In this document: one piece after another, positions 7,830 to 15,665 of the stretch | How positions within the stretch are numbered: the first letter of the stretch is position 1 | How the letters are laid out: the number at the start of each line of letters is the position of its first letter | Assembly (NCBI GenBank): GCA_044507065.1 | Contig: JBIQJY010000027.1 | Coordinates: 1 to 41,926, forward strand | DNA from: SCN-69-37 sp044507065 | Lineage (GTDB): Bacteria > Acidobacteriota > Vicinamibacteria > Vicinamibacterales > SCN-69-37 | DNA length: 41,926 nucleotides | Reading direction: 5' to 3' | Translations under genes and position numbers: made by a program | Notes under the pieces: model-generated | Database searches by the model: none | What the model was told of the DNA's origin: nothing | What the model saw: the letters and a program-made list of their open reading frames with translations, nothing else

Positions 7830-7937
7830 ACACGAAGGCACGAAGCAGGGCTGGGACAGGCAAAGACGGAGCCAACCGTCACGATCGACGGGAACGTTCT
7901 TGCCGGGAAGTTCTTCGTGCCTCCGTGCCTTCGTGAT
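7830..7937. repeat. CACGAAGG repeat element, copy 2
   Basis: This copy starts ACACGAAGGCACGAAGCAGG and ends TTCGTGCCTCCGTGCCTTCGTGA. Its right end is the inverted form of its left end (CACGAAGGCACG versus CGTGCCTTCGTG), so a single transcript could fold the ends together. Between the ends lie the GGCAAAGACGGAGCC and GGAACGTTCTTG blocks shared with copy 1. The rest of 7469-8022 holds only the pseudogene fragment, the gap and a short leader to the decarboxylase. Confidence 0.8.
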
Positions 7938-8022
7938 TCACGCCACCGCCGGCTGGTTGCCGCCGGGTTGCGGCGTCGACCTCCCCCCACTGGATCGACC
8001 TGCCGCGGCTTAAGATCGGGCG

Positions 8023-9537
8023 ATGAGCACCCGAGCCGTCCCACCAGGCCAACGAGACGCGCCCCTGGCCATGGACCCAGACACCTTCCGGCAGCTCGGC
8101 CACGCCATCGTCGATCGGCTGGCGGATCGACTGGCGGCCGTCGCGGACGCACCGGTCACCCGCAACGAGTCACCGTCGGACATCCGCGCGGCCCTGGGCC
8201 TCGACGCGTCCCTGCCCGAGGAGGGCGCCGAGCCGGACACCATCCTCGACGGCCTCATCGACAACCTCTTCGATCACTCACTCTTCAACGCGCACCCGAA
8301 GTTCTTCGGCTACATCACGGCGCCGCCGGCACCGATCGGCGTCCTCGGCGACTTCATCGCCTCCGCGCTCAATCCGAACGTCGGCAGCTGGCGGCTTTCG
8401 CCGGCCGCCACCGAGATCGAGGGCGCGACGGTGCGGTGGATTGGCGAACTCATCGGTTATTCGAAGACGGCGTCGGGCCTGCTCACGAGCGGCGGGAACA
8501 TGGCCAACTTCATCGGCTTCTTCGCCGCGCGCGCGGCGCATGCGCCGTGGGACGTGCGCACCGACGGCCTGGGCGGTGGCAAGGGGCGCCTGCGCGCCTA
8601 CTGCTCGGCCGAGACGCACACATGGGTGCAGAAGGCGGCCGATCTGTCCGGCATCGGGACATCGGCCATCCGCTGGATCCCGACCGATGACACGCAGCGC
8701 ATGCGCGTCGACTTGCTCGAGAAGCAGATCGAAGAAGACCTGGTGGCGGGCGACGTCCCGTTCCTCGTCATCGGCACCGCGGGATCGGTCTCGACGGGCG
8801 CTGTCGATCCGCTGCCCGCCATCGCCGATCTGTGCGCGGCCCGCGGACTGTGGTTCCACGTGGACGGCGCCTATGGTGGATTCGCGGCGGCCTCATCCGA
8901 GGCGCCCGACGACCTGCGCGCGCTCTCGCGCGCCGAATCGGTCGCCATCGATCCGCACAAGTGGCTGTATGCCCCGCTCGAAGCCGGCTGTGTTGTCGTC
9001 AGAAGCGCCGACGCGCTTCGCGCCGCGTTCGCGTATCACCCGCCCTACTACCACTTCGACGAGGACGCGTTGAACTTCGTCGACATGGGCCTGCAGAACT
9101 CGCGCGGGTTCCGCGCCTTGAAGGTGTGGCTGGCATTGCGTCACGCCGGCGCGGCGGGTTACCGACAGATGATCACGGACGACATCCGGCTGTCGCGCAC
9201 GATGGCGCGCGCCATTGCGACGCGCGCGGACCTCGAACTGCTGTCGCAGCACCTCAGCATCGCCACGTTCCGCTTCGTGCCAGTCGACCTGCGCACGACG
9301 AGCGGCCACGACGACGTCGCGACGTATCTGGACGAGCTCAACCAGGCGCTGCTCGAACGCCTTCAGGTCGACGGGCAGGCATTCGTCTCGAACGCGGTCG
9401 TGAGCGGCCGCTTCGCGCTCCGTGCGTGCATCGTGAACTTCCACACGACGACGGCCGATGTCGAAGCGCTGCCGGAAATCGTCGCGCGCGCCGGGATGGC
9501 GCTCGATCGCACGCGGCGGCCGTTGAACCGAACGTGA
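8023..9537 (+). CDS. Group II PLP-dependent amino acid decarboxylase
   Basis: This 504-residue enzyme belongs to the aromatic-L-amino-acid / glutamate decarboxylase group. Signatures include HPKFFGYITAPPAPIGVLGD near the N-terminus, LTSGGNMANFIG for PLP-phosphate binding, the YCSAETHTWVQKA segment with the PLP-stacking His, FHVDGAYGG with the PLP-pyridine Asp, and IDPHKWLY with the Schiff-base Lys at position 313. The length fits the family. It converts an L-amino acid to an amine plus CO2; the substrate cannot be fixed by eye. A second in-frame ATG at codon 17 is an alternative start. It is convergent with the barrel gene at 9626 and separated from it by a hairpin repeat. Confidence 0.93.
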   Translation: MSTRAVPPGQRDAPLAMDPDTFRQLGHAIVDRLADRLAAVADAPVTRNESPSDIRAALGLDASLPEEGAEPDTILDGLIDNLFDHSLFNAHPKFFGYITAPPAPIGVLGDFIASALNPNVGSWRLSPAATEIEGATVRWIGELIGYSKTASGLLTSGGNMANFIGFFAARAAHAPWDVRTDGLGGGKGRLRAYCSAETHTWVQKAADLSGIGTSAIRWIPTDDTQRMRVDLLEKQIEEDLVAGDVPFLVIGTAGSVSTGAVDPLPAIADLCAARGLWFHVDGAYGGFAAASSEAPDDLRALSRAESVAIDPHKWLYAPLEAGCVVVRSADALRAAFAYHPPYYHFDEDALNFVDMGLQNSRGFRALKVWLALRHAGAAGYRQMITDDIRLSRTMARAIATRADLELLSQHLSIATFRFVPVDLRTTSGHDDVATYLDELNQALLERLQVDGQAFVSNAVVSGRFALRACIVNFHTTTADVEALPEIVARAGMALDRTRRPLNRT

Positions 9538-9554
9538 GCTGGACGGCCCGCCCG

Positions 9555-9605
9555 GAAGCCCCGGTCTCCGAGCGACGCACCGCCGGGGCTGAAGCCCCGG
9601 CCTCC
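9555..9605. repeat. REP-like GCCCCGG element with hairpin, possible terminator
   Basis: GAAGCCCCGGTCTCC at 9555-9569 recurs as GAAGCCCCGGCCTCC at 9591-9605. The second copy forms a perfect hairpin, GCCGGGGC-TGAA-GCCCCGGC, at 9582-9601. It lies between two convergent genes. There is no T-tract on either side, so termination would not be classic intrinsic; a dispersed repeat is equally possible. Confidence 0.6.
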
Positions 9606-9625
9606 ACCCATGAGCGGCCCGGTTG

Positions 9626-10924
9626 TCAGAACGACAGGTCGAGACCGATGACCGGCGTGACGGCGGCCGTGAGGCCAGCCGAACTCATCGAGATCAGCAC
9701 GTTGGCCGACACGAGGGCATTACCGGTCACGTTGAACTTGCCGCCGAGCGCGAGCGTCAGCAGGTTCACGGCTCCGTCTTCGCGCTCGTACTCGCGAAGC
9801 GTGGTGTTGAACTGGTCGCCCGCCGAGTTGCGATAGTTCCACACATGGTCGTCGAGCACGAGCTTGCCGACATCGAACAGCGTGCGGCCGATGATGTCCG
9901 CGTTGAGCGTCACGGTCGGCGCCGCCTCGAACTCGATCCCGCCGCGGTAGGTGAACTCGTTGGACGTCTCGACGATGTCGCCCTCGCCGGAGACGAGGAA
10001 CCCGACGTTCACGTGCGGCGAGATGCGGCCGCGCGTCGAGGATGCGATCAGGTTGCCTGCCAGGGCCGGTGCGCCGCTTCCCAGCAGGTTTTCATCGTCG
10101 CCGGTCGGCAGGCGCAGGTCGACCCCGAGAGCCAGCCCGCCGCCCGGCATCGAATGGAACCGGTACTTGCTGCGCAGGACCAGATCGCCGATGCCGGTCT
10201 TCGAGCCCGACGCGGTATAGACCTTCGATGTCGCGCCGCCGGGGAACGCATGAATACCCGATGTCGCGCCGCTGGCGAGCCGGAGCACCGTGGCATCGAC
10301 CGTGGCGTCCATGTCGACGCTGATGATGGGCACCGTCACGGCAAGGTCCCACTCGTCGGTCAGCCCGTAGTTGGCGAAGAGCGACGTCGTGCTGCTCGAG
10401 ACGTCGAGGCTGAGATCGGTCTGCACGAGGTCGCCCTCGAAGAACGATCCGCCGCTGTCGGTGTGGCGCAGGTAGAACGTGATGTCGCCGCTATCGAGGT
10501 CCTGGCCGTTGAACGAGGTGTACTTCGAGTACTGGAAGTTGGCCCCGACCGTCAGCTTGCCCCGCCCGTTGGTGAGCGCGCGTTCGGCGAACGACGGGCC
10601 GAACGTGTTCGTGGCGCGCTGGAACACGCCGAGCGCAGGATCGAACGTGAAGCTGAAGCCACCCGACGGCGAACCGGTGGGCACCGTCGCAAGCCGCGTG
10701 ACCAACTGCTGATTGAAGAGGTAGGGCGCCAGCTGCTGGTCGGCGCCGGGACGGAAGTGCGCTTCGTGCGAAGGGAATCCGGGCGGCGGCTCCGCCAGCT
10801 GGATCTCGGACTGAATCAGGTTCACCAGCATCTGCGACAGCGGTGCGTCCTGCGCGGCGGCCACCACGGGCACGCACAGCATCGCGCCGCACAAGACGAT
10901 ACTCTTCAGAAAACGATCGGCCAC
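9626..10924 (-). CDS. Outer-membrane beta-barrel, MetA-pathway-phenol/transporter type (paralogue 2)
   Basis: The 432-residue protein has a signal peptide (hydrophobic SIVLCGAMLCVPVVAAAQ) and then amphipathic strands throughout, ending GLDLSF with the terminal Phe typical of BAM-inserted barrels. Segments such as GIGDLVLRSKYRFH, ALGVDLRLPTGDDENLLG and SPHVNVGFLVSG resemble the transporter/Phenol_MetA_deg barrel family. I chose the GTG at 10924 because GTGGAGG lies seven bases upstream of it, whereas the longer frame lacks a ribosome site. It resembles the barrel at 15666-17033, sharing the N-terminal pattern of a Leu-rich helix then HFxP and a GRG strand. It is the last gene of the minus-strand lanthipeptide arm. 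Its cargo is unknown. Confidence 0.8.
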   Translation of the reverse strand: MADRFLKSIVLCGAMLCVPVVAAAQDAPLSQMLVNLIQSEIQLAEPPPGFPSHEAHFRPGADQQLAPYLFNQQLVTRLATVPTGSPSGGFSFTFDPALGVFQRATNTFGPSFAERALTNGRGKLTVGANFQYSKYTSFNGQDLDSGDITFYLRHTDSGGSFFEGDLVQTDLSLDVSSSTTSLFANYGLTDEWDLAVTVPIISVDMDATVDATVLRLASGATSGIHAFPGGATSKVYTASGSKTGIGDLVLRSKYRFHSMPGGGLALGVDLRLPTGDDENLLGSGAPALAGNLIASSTRGRISPHVNVGFLVSGEGDIVETSNEFTYRGGIEFEAAPTVTLNADIIGRTLFDVGKLVLDDHVWNYRNSAGDQFNTTLREYEREDGAVNLLTLALGGKFNVTGNALVSANVLISMSSAGLTAAVTPVIGLDLSF

Positions 10925-10983
10925 AGGAATACCTCCACTGACGGCCCGAGGGTATCGAGCACACGAAACGCGAACAGCTCGCG

Positions 10984-10992
10984 AGTATAACA
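10984..10992 (-). promoter_or_regulatory. Candidate extended -10 promoter for barrel gene
   Basis: On the minus strand TGTTATACT matches an extended -10 (TGn followed by TATACT, five of six to TATAAT). It lies about 60 bases upstream of the GTG of the barrel gene and just after the phosphatase stop. No good -35 is visible. It could allow the barrel to be expressed independently of the upstream operon. Confidence 0.4.
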
Positions 10993-11023
10993 TGCGGGTT
11001 TTGCGCGCATTTGGCGCTGATAC

Positions 11024-11779
11024 TTACGATTCTGCGTGGTATCGCACGACCAGCGCAGTCACGTTGTCGCCGGCCCGGCCCTCGAGCACGGCCGCAAGCA
11101 GCGCCTCGGCAGTGGTCTTCGCGTCCCCGCCGCCAGCCAGGATGCCGGCAATGCGTTCGTCGCTGATCTCGCCGTGCAGGCCATCGCTGCAGAAGAGCAG
11201 TACCTCGCCGTCGCCGAGCGCGCGTTCGTCCACCTGCAGCTCGACGTTCTCGCGCGCACCGACGACGTTGGTGAGCACGTGACGCATGGGATGCTTCGCC
11301 GTCGAGATGGCGCCCGTGTTCTGCAGCGTGGCCACCCACGAATCGTCGGTCGTGAGCTGCGTCAGCGTGCCGTTGGCGTAGGAGTAGATACGGCTGTCGC
11401 CGACGCCCGCGAAAACCAGGTGGCCCGCCTCGACGAACGCCGCCACGACCGTCGTCCCCATGCCCGACAGCTCGTCGCGGTTCTCGGCGGCGCGAAACAC
11501 GCGGCGGTTGGCCAGCCGGATGGCGGTCAGCAGCCGGTTGGCGTGGAACGACAAGCGCTTGTCGATCCCGTACGGCCACGTCACGTCGTCGCCCTCGTGC
11601 GTGCGGCGCATGAAGGTCGCGACCGTCTCGACCGCGAGCTCGGATGCCACCTCGCCGGCGTTGTGTCCGCCCATCCCGTCGGCCACGACGAACAGGCCCA
11701 GCTCGGGATCCGAAAGGCAGTTGTCTTCGTTGACCTTCCTGACGTGGCCAGGATGGGTCACACCATACGCAGTCACCAT
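11024..11779 (-). CDS. PP2C-family Ser/Thr protein phosphatase (Stp/PppA-like)
   Basis: This 251-residue stand-alone PPM phosphatase has all the metal-binding motifs: VRKVNEDN, VVADGMGGHNAGEVAS, SGMGTT, GDSRIY, FCSDGLHGEISDE and the final GDNVTALVV. It would dephosphorylate the targets of the adjacent Ser/Thr kinases. The ATG at 11779 is preferred over longer frames because GAGGAAC sits about nine bases upstream and the family begins with a short strand such as TAYGVTHPGHVRKVNED. It lies 31 bases downstream of the kinase gene and 99 bases upstream of the barrel gene, all on the same strand. A kinase-phosphatase-FHA set next to a secretion system recalls the post-translational control of type VI secretion, but here the exporter is an NHLM ABC system. 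Confidence 0.94.
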   Translation of the reverse strand: MVTAYGVTHPGHVRKVNEDNCLSDPELGLFVVADGMGGHNAGEVASELAVETVATFMRRTHEGDDVTWPYGIDKRLSFHANRLLTAIRLANRRVFRAAENRDELSGMGTTVVAAFVEAGHLVFAGVGDSRIYSYANGTLTQLTTDDSWVATLQNTGAISTAKHPMRHVLTNVVGARENVELQVDERALGDGEVLLFCSDGLHGEISDERIAGILAGGGDAKTTAEALLAAVLEGRAGDNVTALVVRYHAES

Positions 11780-11810
11780 GAGGAGTTCCTCGCAACGGGG
11801 CACGGCGTCG

Positions 11811-14807
11811 TCATCGACCGCGCTCGGTGATGACCCACGCCGATCCGCGCTTCTGCAACGCAAAAGTCACATTGGCGGCCGGCAGGGTCTGCTCGCGTCC
11901 GGCGCGGGGCCGGACAGTCGTCGCCACGCGTGCCGTCGCTCGTGCGGTCGTCGCGCCCGGCTCCACCGACACCGAGACGTCCCCGAAGGTGACCGATTGG
12001 CTCTGGTAACTGTCGAAGGCCCGGGCCAGCGACGCGCGATCGGCCGAGGGGTGCACGCGCATCACGGCGTCGACGTCGAGGCGGTTGTAGGCCTGGCGAT
12101 ACTGCTCGAGCACGGCGCGAATGGCGGCCTCGTCGGCGGCCGCGGAGGCGACCGGCGCGGCTGCCGGCTCGGGCGCGGGCGGCGGCGCTGCCGCCCGCGC
12201 CGCGGCAATCTTCACCGCTTCGTCCGCGGCTTCGCCATACCGTGACTCGGCCAACCACAGCGTCCGGACCGATGCCACGACGTCGTCGGCCTCGAGTTCG
12301 GCGCCGGCCTGTTGCACAAGGCCATCGGCGGCACGGTAGGTGCTGAGCGACGACGCCCCGGCGCTCGTGGCGCGGCCGCGCGCGGCGTTGACGCCGGACA
12401 CCGCGTCGCGGCGCATGGTTGACGCCAGTTCCAGCAGGCGCGGATCGCGCCGCACGCCGAGCCCGACGGCAAGCGCTTCGAGCGCGGCGGTGCGATTGCC
12501 GCCAGCGTACCGGCGCTGGGACTCTTCCAGGAGGTCTGTCACCCGCCGGTCTGCCGCCGACGGGCCCTGCGGTGCCGGCGGAGGCGTCGCAGCGGGCGGC
12601 GCGGCNNNNNNNNNNNNNNNNNNNNNNNNNNNNNNNNNNNNNNNNNNNNNNNNNNNNNNNNNNNNNNNNNNNNNNNNNNNNNNNNNNNNNNNNNNNNNNN
12701 NNNNNATACTCGCGAGCGTAGCGGCGGCCGCCTTGTGCCGCGCGGCCTCCTCAGCCTTGCGACGCGCCTCTTCATCGCGGGCGCGCAGGCGGGCCTGTTC
12801 GGCCTCGCTCGCCTCGAGGGCCCGCCGCACCTCCTTGTTGTCGGGATCGCGTTCGAGCGCCGCCCGAAGGATTGGGATGGCGGCATCGGGCGACTTCGCC
12901 CGCCTCGCGTCCTTCAGCGCGGCGTTGCTGGCCTTCTCGCGCTGCCGCGCTGCCGCCGCCTCGGCTTCCTGCCGCTCGCGCTCCACTCGGCGCTGCTGCT
13001 CCTCGGCGCGAATGGCCTCCTGCACCTGCTCAACCATTGCCCTGGCCGACACATCGTTGCGGTCCAGCGCGAGGGCGGACTTCGCGCGGGCGAGCGCCGG
13101 CTGCAGGCTGCCCTTCGACAACAGGACGGTGGCTTCGTCCACCTCCTTCGCGACGTCCGCGGCAATGCGCGCGAGTCGTTCGGCTTCGCGCTGGTGCCGC
13201 TCGGCATCGGCAATGGCCGCGGCAAGCGCCGTCGTGCCGCCTTCGGACGTCTCGAGTGCGTGCAGCCGGGCCACGGCATCCGCAAACCGACCCGCGGCTA
13301 CCTCGCCCCGCGCCTCGGCAATGCCGGACGTGATGCGTGCGTCGCGCTCGACGGCCTCGAGCCGCTCGCGCTCGGCGTCGGCTTCGCGCGCCGCCTGCGC
13401 ACGCAGTCGCTCGAGCGACTGCGCGACGAGCGGATGCGGCGGGTGGAACGAGGCCAGCAGCGCCACGCCCTCGTCGCGCCGCCCGGCACTGAACTGCCGC
13501 TCGGCATCGGCAACCGTCTCGCGCGCGCGTGCGTCGAGTGCTTCGCGGTGGCGTGCTTCCTCCTGGCGACGGACGGCCTCCTCGAGCGATCGCCGGACTT
13601 CGACGATGCGCGAGGTCTCGGGGTCGATCGACGCCGCGCGGCTGATGAGTTCGTCGGCGGCCTGGAAGTCTCCGCCCTCGATGGCGCGCACGGCCGAGGC
13701 GAGCGACTCGTCGACCTGTCGCGCGTCGATCACCGCCCGTGCCCGATCGACCATCGCGTGCGCCCGCGTGTGCGCGGGATCGAGCATCAGCGCCTGTTCG
13801 GCCACCGCCACGGCGCCCTCGGCGTCCCCGGCCGCCAGCTTCGACTCGGCGTCGGCCAGGTGCAGCCGGATCTGTTCGAGCCGCCGGCGGGCCAGGCTTT
13901 CGAGATCCGTGGTCCGCCGCACGGGCGATGGCGTCTGCACCGTATCGCCCATTCCCGGATCGGTGCCGAGCACGTGCGACGGCGATTCGGCCATCAGACG
14001 CATGCGCGCCGTCGCCACGTCGTGGCGCATCGCTGTCAGGTCCTGGTAGCGCTGCGCGGGATCCTTGTCGAGCGCACGTTCGATGATGCGCACGACCTGG
14101 GGATCGATCTCCGGCACGATCGACGGCAGCGGTTCGGGCTGCCCCGACAGGATCTTGTTGAGGATGCCGGCCATCAGGCCGCCCGGGAACGCCTGCTTGT
14201 ACGAAACGAGCTCGTAGAACACCGCACCGACGGCAAACAGGTCGCTGCGCAGGTCGACCGGCTGGCCGCTCACCTGCTCGGGCGACATGTAGTTCAACGT
14301 GCCGATGAGCATGCCGGCCTGCGTCATGCTCGACGATTCGGCGGCGCGCGCGATGCCGAAGTCGAGAATCTTGAGCGACCCGTCGGCATCGAGCATCAGG
14401 TTGGCCGGCTTGACGTCGCGATGAATGATGCCGCTCTTGTGCGCGAAGCCCAACCCGTCGCAGAGCGCCTCCATCAGCTCGAGCTTGCGCACGAGCGGCA
14501 GCGGCACGTTGCCGCGCACCACCTCGGCCAGCGTCTGGCCCTGGATGTACTCCATGGCGATGAACGGCTGGCCGTCGTGCTCACCGACGTCGAAGATGGT
14601 GACGATGTTGGGATGGCGCAGGCGAGCGGCCGCGCGCGCTTCACGCGCGAATCGCTCGCGCAGCTCGTCGTCGTCGTCGCGCAGCAGCTTGATGGCAATC
14701 TGGCGATCGAGTTTCGGATCGAGCGCGAGGAACAGCGAACCCATCCCGCCGCGGCCGATCGACCCGAGCACTTCGTAGCGCCCGATGCTGGTGGGAATAC
14801 TGCTCAC
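11811..14807 (-). CDS. Ser/Thr protein kinase with helical/TPR-like repeats and C-terminal NTF2-like domain
   Basis: The kinase domain (about residues 10-270) is complete: GRGGMGS glycine loop, Lys40 in IAIKLL, HRD at 129-131, DFG at 149-151, and activation loop ending GTLNYMSPEQ. Residues about 300-690 are a long Ala/Glu/Arg-rich helical region with TPR-like periodicity (for example GDAEGAVAVAEQALMLDPAH). The C-terminal about 105 residues (AIRAVLEQYRQAYNRLDVDA onward) look like an NTF2/SnoaL-type domain. No transmembrane segment is visible, but the internal 100-N gap at 12606-12705 hides part of the linker. The GTG start has GAGG seven bases upstream. A weak extended -10 (TGCTACGAT) lies at 14875-14883. 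It is the likely partner of the PP2C phosphatase and cNMP/FHA protein beside it. Confidence 0.9.
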   Translation of the reverse strand: MSSIPTSIGRYEVLGSIGRGGMGSLFLALDPKLDRQIAIKLLRDDDDELRERFAREARAAARLRHPNIVTIFDVGEHDGQPFIAMEYIQGQTLAEVVRGNVPLPLVRKLELMEALCDGLGFAHKSGIIHRDVKPANLMLDADGSLKILDFGIARAAESSSMTQAGMLIGTLNYMSPEQVSGQPVDLRSDLFAVGAVFYELVSYKQAFPGGLMAGILNKILSGQPEPLPSIVPEIDPQVVRIIERALDKDPAQRYQDLTAMRHDVATARMRLMAESPSHVLGTDPGMGDTVQTPSPVRRTTDLESLARRRLEQIRLHLADAESKLAAGDAEGAVAVAEQALMLDPAHTRAHAMVDRARAVIDARQVDESLASAVRAIEGGDFQAADELISRAASIDPETSRIVEVRRSLEEAVRRQEEARHREALDARARETVADAERQFSAGRRDEGVALLASFHPPHPLVAQSLERLRAQAAREADAERERLEAVERDARITSGIAEARGEVAAGRFADAVARLHALETSEGGTTALAAAIADAERHQREAERLARIAADVAKEVDEATVLLSKGSLQPALARAKSALALDRNDVSARAMVEQVQEAIRAEEQQRRVERERQEAEAAAARQREKASNAALKDARRAKSPDAAIPILRAALERDPDNKEVRRALEASEAEQARLRARDEEARRKAEEAARHKAAAATLASXXXXXXXXXXXXXXXXXXXXXXXXXXXXXXXXXXAAPPAATPPPAPQGPSAADRRVTDLLEESQRRYAGGNRTAALEALAVGLGVRRDPRLLELASTMRRDAVSGVNAARGRATSAGASSLSTYRAADGLVQQAGAELEADDVVASVRTLWLAESRYGEAADEAVKIAAARAAAPPPAPEPAAAPVASAAADEAAIRAVLEQYRQAYNRLDVDAVMRVHPSADRASLARAFDSYQSQSVTFGDVSVSVEPGATTARATARVATTVRPRAGREQTLPAANVTFALQKRGSAWVITERGR
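12606..12705. other. Assembly gap (100 N) inside kinase gene
   Basis: The gap falls in the Ala/Pro-rich linker between the helical region and the C-terminal domains. Frame continuity across it is an assumption of the 100-base placeholder. Domains on both sides are in the same frame, which supports a single gene. Confidence 0.95.
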
Positions 14808-14899
14808 CGACGCGCCTCACACGCAGGCCCGCTCATCGTGCTGGAGCGGATACAGACCAACGTTGGAAGGCGGGATCGTAGCACAGTCGATTTCTCCGC

Positions 14900-15661
14900 T
14901 CAGCGCCACCGCACGACGGTCTTCACGAAGCCGAACTGCACGGCATCGCCGTCGTGCAAGGCGACCTCGTCGCCGGTCGTGATACGGGTGCCGTTGACGA
15001 AGGTGCCGTTGCGCGTGCCGGCCTCCTCACGGACGAACCAGGACTCATCGCGCCGTACGAGCCGGGCATGCCGCCGGCTCAACGTGCGATCCACGTCGAG
15101 CTTCGTGAGATCGACCTCGGGTACGAACCCGCTGGCACGATCCGGTCGGCCGACGGTCGCTTCCGACAGTCCAGCCAACGGGAACTCGGTGCCCGATACC
15201 ACCTCGACCAGGACGGGATCGCCCTGTGGGATCGCCGGCCTGGCCTCGGCCGCCGGCACGGACGCGGATCCCGACGGCGCGGCCGCGGCCGCCGCGCGCG
15301 ATTGCGCGACGAGTCGATGCGCGAGCTGCCGGACGACGAGCGCGGCGATGTGCGGGGCCTCGCCCACGAGACGGTCGTAGGACGCGCGGTCGAGGCGGAT
15401 CAGCCTGCTGTCGGTCAACGCGCGTGCCGATACCGCCCGGGGCGGCCCGCCGGCCAGCGCCTCTTCACCGAACACTCCCCCGGCGTCGACAATGGCCACC
15501 GGCGCACCGTGATCGCCAGCGATCAGCGCCACCCGGCCTTCCTGCACGATGTACAGATCGGCGGCCGCATCACCGGCGCCGAAAATCTCGTCACCTTCGG
15601 CGACCGCCTGCTGGAAGCTGGCGGGATCGTCGAGGTTCGGCAAGGCGTCGGGGGGTGTCAT
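14900..15661 (-). CDS. Cyclic-nucleotide-binding domain fused to FHA domain
   Basis: The 253-residue protein has two modules. Residues about 12-120 form a Crp/PKA-type cNMP-binding domain with LYIVQEGRVALI and the phosphate-binding cassette FGEEALAGGPPRAVSARA, in which the Glu and Arg that contact cAMP or cGMP are kept. Residues about 150-253 form an FHA domain of the GarA-like kind, with GRPDRASG, PEVDLTKLDVDRTLSRRHA and GTRNGTFVNG; all phospho-Thr-contacting residues are present. There is no DNA-binding helix-turn-helix, so it is a cytoplasmic adaptor rather than a Crp regulator. It starts 4 bases after the barrel gene and is followed by the kinase, so it may recruit phosphorylated partners in response to a cyclic nucleotide. 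Confidence 0.88.
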   Translation of the reverse strand: MTPPDALPNLDDPASFQQAVAEGDEIFGAGDAAADLYIVQEGRVALIAGDHGAPVAIVDAGGVFGEEALAGGPPRAVSARALTDSRLIRLDRASYDRLVGEAPHIAALVVRQLAHRLVAQSRAAAAAAPSGSASVPAAEARPAIPQGDPVLVEVVSGTEFPLAGLSEATVGRPDRASGFVPEVDLTKLDVDRTLSRRHARLVRRDESWFVREEAGTRNGTFVNGTRITTGDEVALHDGDAVQFGFVKTVVRWR

Positions 15662-15665
15662 GCCG

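Noticed and set aside
7634..7937. CRISPR array
   Set aside because: The repeated block is about 100 bases and contiguous, with no short repeat/spacer alternation and no cas genes.
11024..15661. Type VI secretion regulatory island (kinase, PP2C, FHA)
   Set aside because: No Tss/VipA/ClpV/VgrG genes are present; all neighbouring transport genes are NHLM/TolC type.
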